Source of the DNA: Desulfuromonas sp. DDH964
Lineage (GTDB): Bacteria > Desulfobacterota > Desulfuromonadia > Desulfuromonadales > DDH964
Assembly (NCBI RefSeq): GCF_001611275.1
Contig: NZ_CP015080.1
Location: 3,152,956-3,216,955 of the forward strand
DNA length: 64,000 nt
Direction: 5' to 3'
Both the position numbers and the translations under genes were made by a program. Shown here piece after piece: positions 54,040 to 61,298 of the stretch; the stretch's first letter is position 1, and each line of letters begins with the position of its first letter. The notes beneath the pieces were generated by a model. That model was not told where the DNA came from. It saw only the letters and a program-made list of their open reading frames with translations, and did no database searches.

Positions 54040-54807
54040 TTAAAGCTCCAGGCGGTCAAGGAATTTCAGCAGGCAACGGTTGAATGCCTGCGGCTGCTCC
54101 TGGTTGAGCAGGTGCCCGGCACCGTTGAGCAGACACCCCTCGGCCCGTGGCAGTCCCGCGAGTAATACCTGGTAAGGAGCTGGTCCGAGCAACTGGTCGG
54201 CGCCGCCGCCGGCGACCAGCGCGGGCAGGTCGAATTCTGCGAGTCGCTCCCTGTAGTCGGGCCGATCGCGCATGGCCAGCAGGGCTGTCGCCAGCCCTTC
54301 GGCGCTCGCCTGTTTCATCCAGCGCCGCACCCGCTCCAGCAGTTCCGGATTAGTTTGGACGGTCCCGGGAGCGACCAGGAGTTCGTCAAAACCGCCAATC
54401 ACCTCCGCGCTCCCTCCGGCGCGGGCGGCCGCCGCCAAAGCGGTGCGACGCTCCTTGCCCGCAAGGTCATCGGCCTCGGCCCGGGTTGCGACAAAGACCG
54501 CCGCGGAAAACCGCTCCCGGAACCGGGCCAGCAGGTTGAGCAGGATGTAGCCCCCCATCGACATGCCGGCAACCACGGCCCGTTCCAGCTGCTGTTGATC
54601 GAGAAGGGCCATCACGGCATCGGCGTAGGCATCGATGGTGGCCGCTGGCAACGAATGGCTCGAGTTCCGGCCAAAGCCCGGCAGGTCGGGGGCGATTCCG
54701 TTCCAGCCATGAGCGGCCAGGAACTCCAGCTGGGGTCGCCACATCTCACCCGCCAGAGGAAATCCATGAATCAATAGGACGTTTCTTTGGTTCTTCGCAA
54801 TCGTCAT
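54040..54807 (-). CDS. Alpha/beta hydrolase (esterase or epoxide-hydrolase-like)
   Basis: A 255-residue enzyme. The start at 54805-54807 has CAAGGGAG upstream; a long extension before it is discarded. The fold shows VLLIHGFPLAGEMW, IAPDLPGFGRNSS, nucleophile elbow GMSMGGYILL, acid region GGGADQLLGPA (Asp) and base His in NGAGHLLNQEQP. Substrate unknown. Confidence 0.85.
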   Translation of the reverse strand: MTIAKNQRNVLLIHGFPLAGEMWRPQLEFLAAHGWNGIAPDLPGFGRNSSHSLPAATIDAYADAVMALLDQQQLERAVVAGMSMGGYILLNLLARFRERFSAAVFVATRAEADDLAGKERRTALAAAARAGGSAEVIGGFDELLVAPGTVQTNPELLERVRRWMKQASAEGLATALLAMRDRPDYRERLAEFDLPALVAGGGADQLLGPAPYQVLLAGLPRAEGCLLNGAGHLLNQEQPQAFNRCLLKFLDRLEL

Positions 54808-54937
54808 CTCCCTTGCCTCCCACGCCTGGAAACGGTTTATGCTGGTTATAGCAGCCCGTTCCCGGTTATAATTGGCTTCTTCCTGCGCCTCTAACCCTAC
54901 TTCCGGGGTGAACTCCACCCCCAAAAGGATACCCAAG

Positions 54938-55684
54938 GTGACGCGATTTACCATCAGCCCCTTCCTGCTCCTGCTCTGCGCCTTCCTGCTTCTGCTCTGC
55001 GCCTGTGACGCCCCTCCCCAGTCCCCGAATTCGACGGGGCCCGGTCGTGGCAACCAGGCAACGCCGGTTGCTGGGGAGGCGGGCGTCACCTCGCCCGACG
55101 GAACGACGGCGACACCCAGGCCCCCGGCTCCTCCCCTTGCGGAAACCTTTGACGGCGAGCCCCAGCTATCAATTTTCCCCCGCGTCGGTGAGGTCCGTCC
55201 CGACCCTGCCGACGGCCAGCAGGCCGGCATCTGGGCTGCCTATATTGACCACCTGCTGCGCACCAGTGCGATCGTCCCGGAGGCGGAAGGGAGCAAGGAC
55301 CGGGCGCTGACATTCAAGGGATTCCAAGGGGTTGAATCCCTCGGATTCTTCGCACCACTTGCGGTTACTCCGGCGACTCGTTACACGATTAGCTTCGACT
55401 GTAGAGGAGATCTGGCCGAAGGAGTAAAGGCCGGGATCGGGGTCCTGGAATACCGGGAATTTCTCTGGATCGGTGAACAGTTCACCCGCAGCGAGAACGA
55501 GAAATACCTGGTTGGGAGACAGGAAGGCGCCCAGGTGCAGAGCTCCAAGGCGATGCAGCAGTATCAATTCAGTTTTCTGACGGGTCCCGAGACCCGCATG
55601 ATTCACCTCGTCCTCTACCTGGATGGGGCGAATGGCAAGAACCAGGTATTCTTTGACGATATCGAGGTCGAACCGGCGAGCTGA
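54938..55684 (+). CDS. Lipoprotein with carbohydrate-binding-like beta sandwich
   Basis: A 248-residue protein. The start is GTG at 54938 after AAAAGGATACCCAAG; the earlier frame is unsupported. The signal has two copies of FLLLLCA from a 21-bp tandem duplication (54962-55003), and the lipobox ends LCAC. A Pro/Thr-rich linker (30-65) leads to a domain with TRYTISFDCRGDLAEGVKAG and FLTGPETRMIHLVLYLDGAN then VFFDDIEV, the pattern of CBM_4_9-like beta sandwiches. Ligand unknown. Confidence 0.7.
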   Translation: MTRFTISPFLLLLCAFLLLLCACDAPPQSPNSTGPGRGNQATPVAGEAGVTSPDGTTATPRPPAPPLAETFDGEPQLSIFPRVGEVRPDPADGQQAGIWAAYIDHLLRTSAIVPEAEGSKDRALTFKGFQGVESLGFFAPLAVTPATRYTISFDCRGDLAEGVKAGIGVLEYREFLWIGEQFTRSENEKYLVGRQEGAQVQSSKAMQQYQFSFLTGPETRMIHLVLYLDGANGKNQVFFDDIEVEPAS

Positions 55685-55729
55685 TACCGCAAGACCTCAA
55701 TTCAACTCGCGATAACGGAGGGGGACTCC

Positions 55730-57100
55730 ATGAACAGCGCGGATGATATTCTCATTCACCATGGTGGCCGCACCACTGTCACCGGCTCCTGCCACGAATT
55801 GCGGCTCGCCGACGGCAGCGGCTTGCTGATCGACTGCGGCCTTACCCAGGGAGGTGACGCGACCGCCCCGGAGATTGACTTCCCGGTCATCCAGCTGCGC
55901 GCCCTGGTGCTGACCCACGTCCATCTCGACCACTGCGGCCGCCTCCCCTATCTGCTGGCAGCTGGCTTCAAGGGGCCGATCTACTGCAGCGCGCCCTCCG
56001 CCCTGCTCCTCCCCGCCGTCCTCGAGGACGCGCTCAAGGTCGGCGTCACCCGCAATGCCCGTCTGATCGCCGCCTTGCAACAGCAGGTCAAGCAGCAGCT
56101 CCAACCGCTCCCCTACCGGCATTGGTGGACCATCCCCGGCCCGGCCGGGTTACGCCTTCGCCTCCACCCCGCCGGCCACATCCTCGGCTCGGCCTGGGTC
56201 GAATGCGACGCCGAGACGACCAAAGGCAAGCGGCGCATCGTCTGCTCAGGCGACCTCGGCGCCCCCTGGACCCCGCTGCTGCCGGCGCCAGCCTCTCCCT
56301 ACCGTGCCGACCTGCTGGTACTGGAAAGCACCTACGGCGACCGTCTTCACGAAGGCCGCAGGGAGCGCAAACGCCATCTGCAGCAGATTGTCGAGCAGTC
56401 CCTGGCCGATCGCGGCACGATCCTGGTTCCGGCCTTCTCCATCGGCCGCACCCAGGAACTCCTCTACGACCTGGAAGAGATTATTCACCACAACCGGCAG
56501 CGCCTCGCCGCCCCCGGCCTCCCCTGGTCCGAACTGGAGATCATCGTCGATTCTCCCCTCGCCAATCGTTTCACCACCCTCTACCGGCAGCTGCGTCCCT
56601 ACTGGGATGCCGAGGCGCGGCGCAAGCTGCGCCAGGGGCGCCACCCGCTGGACTTCGCACAGCTCACCACCATCGATAGTCACCAGGACCACCTCAATGC
56701 CGTCGATATTCTGCGCCGCAGGGACCACCCCTGCATTGTGATTGCCGCCAGCGGCATGTGCAGCGGCGGCCGCATCGTCAACTACCTCAGGGGTCTGATC
56801 GGTGATCCGCGTACCGATATCCTCTTCTGCGGCTACCAGGCCGCCGGCACGCCGGGACGGGCCATTCAGCAGTACGGACCGCAGGGGGGCTACGTGACCC
56901 TGGACGGAGCACGCTTCGATATCCGCGCCCGGGTCCACACCCTGTCGGGCTACTCGGCCCACGCCGATCAGCAGAACCTGGTGAACTTCATCAAACGGAT
57001 GCGGGTCAAACCGGCCCGGGTGCGGCTGGTACACGGTGAAGATGACGCACGAAAGGCGCTAACGGTCGAGTTGCAAAAGCTGGGGGTTTCAGCGGACTGA
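55730..57100 (+). CDS. MBL-fold beta-CASP ribonuclease-like protein
   Basis: A 456-residue metallo-beta-lactamase of the CPSF73 type. The metal site HxHxDH is at 63-68 (THVHLDHCG), a further HPAGHILGSAWVE, SGDLGAPW, the beta-CASP domain with STYGDRLHE and VPAFSIGRTQELLYDLE, and the final YSAHADQ motif. This family cleaves RNA endo- or exonucleolytically in many bacteria. The role here is not known. Confidence 0.92.
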   Translation: MNSADDILIHHGGRTTVTGSCHELRLADGSGLLIDCGLTQGGDATAPEIDFPVIQLRALVLTHVHLDHCGRLPYLLAAGFKGPIYCSAPSALLLPAVLEDALKVGVTRNARLIAALQQQVKQQLQPLPYRHWWTIPGPAGLRLRLHPAGHILGSAWVECDAETTKGKRRIVCSGDLGAPWTPLLPAPASPYRADLLVLESTYGDRLHEGRRERKRHLQQIVEQSLADRGTILVPAFSIGRTQELLYDLEEIIHHNRQRLAAPGLPWSELEIIVDSPLANRFTTLYRQLRPYWDAEARRKLRQGRHPLDFAQLTTIDSHQDHLNAVDILRRRDHPCIVIAASGMCSGGRIVNYLRGLIGDPRTDILFCGYQAAGTPGRAIQQYGPQGGYVTLDGARFDIRARVHTLSGYSAHADQQNLVNFIKRMRVKPARVRLVHGEDDARKALTVELQKLGVSAD

Positions 57101-57199
57101 GGGGAAGGGATAAATAGAACTGAAGGGGGGAAGGCGCTAACGGCGCAGCCGGATGATGCAAAGGACAGGGGTGGCACCCAAAGATCCATGCTGCTCCTT

Positions 57200-57240
57200 G
57201 AATATTTGCACGCACCATGATACGTTGAATACAAATATTC
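57200..57240 (+). promoter_or_regulatory. Operator-like inverted repeat of toxin-antitoxin operon
   Basis: GAATATTTG (57200-57208) recurs inverted as CAAATATTC (57232-57240), 16 bp before the antitoxin start. The arms are 9 bp and spaced by 23 bp, three helical turns centre to centre, as for RHH autorepression. Confidence 0.5.
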
Positions 57241-57256
57241 ACCATGGAGGTTCGGA

Positions 57257-57484
57257 ATGGCCACATCGATACGCATCGCCCCTGAGACGGAAAAACGACT
57301 TGACTTTCTCGCCAGTCAGACAGGGCGCACCAAAGCTTTTTACCTGCGGGAACTGATCGAACGCGGACTGGAGGATTTGGAAGATTATTACCTTGCCGCC
57401 GATGTTCTGGAGCGGGTACGCAAAGGCGAGGAAGAGATTTATTCTGCTGCCGAGGTAAGAGAATCCCTTGACCTGGACGATTAA
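57257..57484 (+). CDS. RHH antitoxin (RelB-type)
   Basis: A 75-residue protein after GGAGGTTCGGA. The N-terminus SIRIAPETEKRLDFLASQTGR then FYLRELIERGLEDLED is a ribbon-helix-helix DNA-binding domain, the remaining acidic tail binds toxin. It represses its own promoter in known homologues and neutralises the next gene product. Confidence 0.9.
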   Translation: MATSIRIAPETEKRLDFLASQTGRTKAFYLRELIERGLEDLEDYYLAADVLERVRKGEEEIYSAAEVRESLDLDD

Positions 57485-57734
57485 ATACACCAGCACTGCA
57501 AAAGTCCAGTTGCGCAAACTCGACAGACCGGTTGCTGCACGTATTCTCGACTACATGGATCAGCGTGTCGCCATTCTGGATGATCCGCGCACGTTGGGAA
57601 AGGCCCTGTCCGGCAATCTGGGAGGACTCTGGCGTTACCGTGTTGGTGACTGCCGGGTCATCTGCGAGATACAAGGCACCAGTGTAAGCATCCTCGTAGT
57701 TAAGATCGGCAATCGCCGCGAGGTCTACAGATAA
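57468..57734 (+). CDS. RelE/StbE-type toxin
   Basis: An 88-residue mRNA-interferase-fold protein overlapping the antitoxin by 17 bp. The start is TTG (57468), as no ATG or GTG suits; the first codons TWTIKYTSTAKVQLRKLD are typical. The core LWRYRVGDCRVICEIQGTSV and end VVKIGNRREVYR match RelE, with Arg and Tyr positions of the active site. Translational coupling to the antitoxin is expected. Confidence 0.9.
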   Translation: MTWTIKYTSTAKVQLRKLDRPVAARILDYMDQRVAILDDPRTLGKALSGNLGGLWRYRVGDCRVICEIQGTSVSILVVKIGNRREVYR

Positions 57735-57834
57735 ACCTTGTGTATTCAGGGCTTCCTTAAAGCTTCACAACTTATCGAAATTGTTTGTATTTAGGGGACA
57801 TTCCATTTGTCTGATTACAACAATAGAGCCGCAT

Positions 57835-58203
57835 CTAGCGGCGCAGGTTGTATTTGAGAATGCACCAGAGGGCCCGGAAGCCGTCGCGCCAGCCGATCTT
57901 CTTTCCTTCGGCGTAGGTCCGGCCGGCATAACTGACGCCGACCTCAAAAATCCGGCAATTCAACCGGGCGACCTTGGCGGTCAGTTCCGGCTCGACCCCG
58001 AAGCGATCTTCCTCGATGACAATCTGGCGCAGGATCTCACGGCGGAAGAGTTTATAGCAGCATTCCATGTCGGTGAGGTTGAGGTTGGTCAGGGCGGTGC
58101 TGCACAGAGTCAAGACCCGGGCAAGAATTTCCCGGATGGTGGCCTTTTCATTATATACCGGGATGACGATGGAGAGCTTCAAGGCAGATCCCTTTGCAGG
58201 CAT
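57835..58203 (-). pseudogene. GT2 glycosyltransferase with central deletion
   Basis: The frame (122 codons from ATG 58203) begins [21 protein letters not shown], the GT2 start, but jumps at [23 protein letters not shown] directly to the C-terminal third. The nucleotide-binding and DXD segments, about 100 codons, are missing, in frame. The tail ([31 protein letters not shown]) is that of dolichyl-phosphate-mannose-synthase-like enzymes. It cannot be catalytic. A REP/transposase-like remnant (AGGGGACATTCC) stands near 57793. Confidence 0.75.
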
Positions 58204-58319
58204 TGGAAAGAGTGGCCCTCCCGGCGTCGCGAAAGATCGCCCCGCAAAAGTCCGGGGCACCGGCTAACACATGGCTTCATCAGGATGCCCTGCCCCACGG
58301 GGAATTGCGCTCCACAGAG

Positions 58320-58347
58320 AAAGGCCGGACAATTCAATCCGGCCTTT
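58320..58347. terminator. Hairpin beyond the 18-codon peptide gene
   Basis: Perfect 10-bp stem AAAGGCCGGA/TCCGGCCTTT with 8-nt loop, 25 bp after the peptide stop on the minus strand; both tails are moderately T-rich (TTTCTCT on minus, TTTGCTCTCTTTCC on plus). Confidence 0.6.
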
Positions 58348-58372
58348 GCTCTCTTTCCGTTTCCGATGCCAA

Positions 58373-58429
58373 TCAGCAGGGGTGAACGTTGCTGCTCCCC
58401 ACGACACCAGGTTTCAAGTACTTTTTCAT
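58373..58429 (-). CDS. 18-residue peptide gene (possible RiPP precursor)
   Basis: On the minus strand AAGGAGG stands 6 bp before an ATG that opens the 18-codon frame MKKYLKPGVVGSSNVHPC, ending TGA; a terminator-like hairpin follows 25 bp later. The ribosome site is among the best in the window, which argues for translation. The opening KKYxKPxVV resembles YxxP-type leader segments of lasso and radical-SAM peptides, and the C-terminal HPC offers a modifiable Cys. No modifying enzyme is adjacent. It may alternatively be a leader peptide of the (now broken) GT2 gene. Confidence 0.55.
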   Translation of the reverse strand: MKKYLKPGVVGSSNVHPC

Positions 58430-58473
58430 GGTAGCCTCCTTCTCTGATGTTGGTGGTACTCCGTAATATCCAC

Positions 58474-58559
58474 TTCTGGCCAAATAGCCGAATTGACTCA
58501 TAGCGAACTTGTGATATCACGATGCGACAGGTGGTTCCCGGGTCCAGTTTCTGGCCAAA
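58474..58559 (-). promoter_or_regulatory. Direct repeats and palindrome upstream of peptide gene
   Basis: TTCTGGCCAAA occurs twice (58474-58484 and 58549-58559) in direct orientation, 75 bp apart, with the perfect palindrome GTGATATCAC (58511-58520) between. This lies 45-130 bp upstream of the 18-codon gene. The 393-bp spacer 58430-58822 has no other gene. Confidence 0.45.
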
Positions 58560-58641
58560 AGACTCACCAGGAAGGCCGTCCGCAAAATCTCAGGTCTGGG
58601 TGAGGGGAGATCATGCAATATGCAGGCCTCCTTTTTATCGG

Positions 58642-58674
58642 CGTAACTCCTTTAATTTGTAGTTACGAAACTAC
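58642..58674 (+). promoter_or_regulatory. Mutually exclusive hairpins before SUMF1-like gene
   Basis: CGTAACT (58642-58648) can pair with AGTTACG (58661-58667), while GTAGTT (58659-58664) can pair with AACTAC (58669-58674). The two overlap, so only one can form. It is about 150 bp before the downstream start codon. Confidence 0.35.
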
Positions 58675-58822
58675 CCGGCCGAGGTTTCCTTCATGGCAGG
58701 AAAAATGCATTTTCATGCTGTTTCCTGAGCTTTCTGGATTCTCGAAAAACCATGCAGAGGCCTAACCAAAAAACGCCTATTTTTACTACATATTTTCTGC
58801 CGCAAAAGTAAGGAAGGTTTTT

Positions 58823-59662
58823 ATGCCACATTCGAAATTATCAACCTTGAGCGTCCTGACCTTAACCCTCTCCATATTTTTGGTCTCAGGGTGTGCCTCA
58901 ATTCTTCCAAAGGCGAAAGCCGATTACACAGTTGAGGTTGCCGACATGGACTTTGTCTTCGTTAAGGGTGGCTCTTTTCAGATGGGCAGCGACCAGAAGC
59001 CCGATGAGCAACCGGTGCATGATGTCAAGGTTGACGACCTATTCGTCGGCATGTATGAGGTAACCTTCACACAGTTTGATCAGTACTGTAAAATGATTCC
59101 ACGAGAGTGCGAGCCACCTGACGACCAAAATTGGGGAAGGGGAAGTCGACCGGTGATTAATGTCTCCTGGCAGGATGCCAATGCCTATGCCGATTGGCTC
59201 AGCAAACAGACCGGGCACAGGTTCCGGCTACCAACCGAAGCAGAATGGGAATATTTCGCCCGTGCCGGAACAAGCACCCCTTACTGGAGCGGTGCAACCT
59301 TGTCCAGTGGACTTGCGAATTGCGCGAACTGCGGCAGCAAATGGGACAACAAATCAACAGCCCCGGTGGGTTCTTTCAGGCCGAACCCCTGGAATATCTA
59401 CGATACAATGGGGAACGTCATTGAATGGGTAACGGACAGCTATAAAACCAACTATACGAATGCACCCACAGACGGCGCTGCGGTCATCATCAATACGGAA
59501 TCGCGCAAGGTGCAACGCGGCGGAGCCTGGAATTATCAAGCCAACGATTTGAGGTCGACGGCCCGTGACTATCGAAAAGCCAACAGCCACACACTCGATG
59601 CAGGATTCCGCCTGGTACTGGAACCCTCAGCACACCTGCCGATCATCCGGCAAGGTAGATAG
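58823..59662 (+). CDS. SUMF1/FGE-domain lipoprotein
   Basis: A 279-residue exported protein with lipobox VSGC (Cys24). The rest is a formylglycine-generating-enzyme-like domain: DFVFVKGGSFQMGSDQKPDE, GMYEVTFTQFDQYC, PVINVSWQDANAYADWLSKQ, FRLPTEAEWEYFARAG, NIYDTMGNVIEWVTDSY and RKVQRGGAWNYQANDLRSTARD. The metal and catalytic Cys pair of true FGE are not obvious (a CANCG motif exists at about 173), so an oxidase role is unlikely; such lipoproteins act as binding or structural modules. The start follows AAGTAAGGAAGG. Confidence 0.85.
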   Translation: MPHSKLSTLSVLTLTLSIFLVSGCASILPKAKADYTVEVADMDFVFVKGGSFQMGSDQKPDEQPVHDVKVDDLFVGMYEVTFTQFDQYCKMIPRECEPPDDQNWGRGSRPVINVSWQDANAYADWLSKQTGHRFRLPTEAEWEYFARAGTSTPYWSGATLSSGLANCANCGSKWDNKSTAPVGSFRPNPWNIYDTMGNVIEWVTDSYKTNYTNAPTDGAAVIINTESRKVQRGGAWNYQANDLRSTARDYRKANSHTLDAGFRLVLEPSAHLPIIRQGR

Positions 59663-59747
59663 AGATTACAAACAATTTGCTTCCCAGGGGGGATGCCAAA
59701 AAGCTTAAATGTACTGCCCCTTTTCTCCAAAACTTTAGGAAGATTCC

Positions 59748-61088
59748 ATGTTCAGACGTCTTTTTAAGTATGCATTAATCCTGCTGATGGCCGCGGGTTG
59801 TGAGTCAAAAACAGAGGATCCCGTTGTTGCCCCGGAGACTAAAGCGCAAGTTCGTCTGGTAACGGCACAACTACTCACTGAACCAATTGAGGCGTCTTTG
59901 GTTGAAACAGCAACAGCGGCGTTACCGATCTGGCGCGAAACCCGCCAGGAGCGGCCGACATTAGTACTACTTTCGAATAACCCCTTTTTGCAATCGATCC
60001 CGACTCCATTGCAAAAAGAAGCGCAACGGCTGGTTTTGTCCGCTGACCAGATTGAGTTTGAGAAAAAGGCGGTTTTTCAATCTGCAGACCCAGTTTTGAT
60101 GCCCTCAATGGCCGTTTCAGCGGCTCTTCGTGCAAACCTGTTTGGCAAGGTTCTCTGGGTCCTACCTCTTTCACCAGAAGCACCCATGCCAACACCCGAG
60201 ACTATCAAGGCTCAACTATTTACGGCCGGAGATATTTCCGAAGCGGAAGCAAAGACGTTGAAACAAGAAGGCGATTCAATTTCGGGTCAAATTCGCAATA
60301 CTGCCTGGACAATTTGCCGGATCAAGTCCCTACCGCGGATTGACGAGCCGGTTTTACTCCATGTCGACCTGTCTTATTTCAGAGCAGTTTACAAAAATGA
60401 GATTACCACCCCACTTTATTTGATCGTGGCAGACGTCGCCCGGCAACTGCGGGAGAGTCGCTGGCCGACTCTTGGAGCCACGGTTTCCTTATCAAACCTC
60501 AGCGGCGACATTGCCCTAAAATCCCGTTTTCTCGGCAAGGACATCGCCAGCATGTTGGCCAACCCAGAGCTTCTCGACGCCGAGGCCATGCCGGAGCTCT
60601 GGAATCAAAGAAGCAAAGCACTCTACCTGGACAACCTCTTTCAGCCTGAGAAGATTCTCGATATTTACCTAGAGCTGGAAAAACATTTTCCTGAGTCTGC
60701 TTCAGTAAAATACGGACTATTCGAAATTTCCGGCCAGCTGAAAAATTCGGACAAGGCCTTACAATATCTGAGCGAAGCCGTTGCCCTCGACCCAATCTAT
60801 GGCCTCGAATATCTCACCCTTTCCGAACGCGCATTTAACCAAGGCCAGATCCAGGCCTCCATGGATATGCTGAACAAGGCTGCGGAGATTTTTCCTGACA
60901 ACCCTTTTATCACATTGAAGAAGATTGGCCTGTACAGGGAAACCGGCGGAATCACTCTTGCCGCACCACTGATTGAAAAACTCCAGCAGCTTAACTGGTC
61001 CAAAACCTATGATCCGGGCATGCCAGACTTTCTTGCCACGCTTGCGGAAGAGGCTTCCAAGCCTCAGCCGAAAACACCTGAAAAGTAA
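59748..61088 (+). CDS. TPR-containing lipoprotein of unknown function
   Basis: A 446-residue protein with lipobox AAGC (Cys18). The N-terminal part (50-270) has an alpha-beta look with VLLHVDLSYFRAVYKNEI and is not recognised; residues 295-420 contain three TPR-like repeats (LFQPEKILDIYLELEKHFPE, DKALQYLSEAVALDPIYGLE, QIQASMDMLNKAAEIFPDNP). GC is lower than average. It is convergent with the carbamoyltransferase operon and faces a second TPR protein of that operon, so a shared assembly or export function is imaginable but not shown. Confidence 0.7.
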   Translation: MFRRLFKYALILLMAAGCESKTEDPVVAPETKAQVRLVTAQLLTEPIEASLVETATAALPIWRETRQERPTLVLLSNNPFLQSIPTPLQKEAQRLVLSADQIEFEKKAVFQSADPVLMPSMAVSAALRANLFGKVLWVLPLSPEAPMPTPETIKAQLFTAGDISEAEAKTLKQEGDSISGQIRNTAWTICRIKSLPRIDEPVLLHVDLSYFRAVYKNEITTPLYLIVADVARQLRESRWPTLGATVSLSNLSGDIALKSRFLGKDIASMLANPELLDAEAMPELWNQRSKALYLDNLFQPEKILDIYLELEKHFPESASVKYGLFEISGQLKNSDKALQYLSEAVALDPIYGLEYLTLSERAFNQGQIQASMDMLNKAAEIFPDNPFITLKKIGLYRETGGITLAAPLIEKLQQLNWSKTYDPGMPDFLATLAEEASKPQPKTPEK

Positions 61089-61139
61089 AACCGCCCCCTT
61101 GGCAAGGAGACGGCCCTAAGCTTTGCGTTGCCCGTCAGT

Positions 61140-61298
61140 TTAGAACAGTGCGTAAATAAACGGCGTCAACACAGGAATCTCCGCCAATAGGATAAATATC
61201 GACATCAAGACCAGGATGATGACCAGCGGCGCCAGAACATATTTTTTGCGTTGCCGGATAAAACTACCCAAATCACGAATTGTCAGCCACCAGCTCAT
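61140..61298 (-). CDS. DUF5989-family small membrane protein
   Basis: A 52-residue protein: MSWWLTIRDLGSFIRQRKKY, then a single hydrophobic helix (VLAPLVIILVLMSIFILLA) and the conserved end TPFIYALF. This matches DUF5989, regularly found beside NodU-type carbamoyltransferases. It overlaps the carbamoyltransferase stop by 4 bp. Confidence 0.85.
   Translation of the reverse strand: MSWWLTIRDLGSFIRQRKKYVLAPLVIILVLMSIFILLAEIPVLTPFIYALF

Noticed and set aside
58320..58375. SECIS element for selenocysteine at the peptide TGA
   Set aside because: The hairpin starts 25 nt after the TGA and has the symmetry and tails of a terminator; it is kept only as an alternative.
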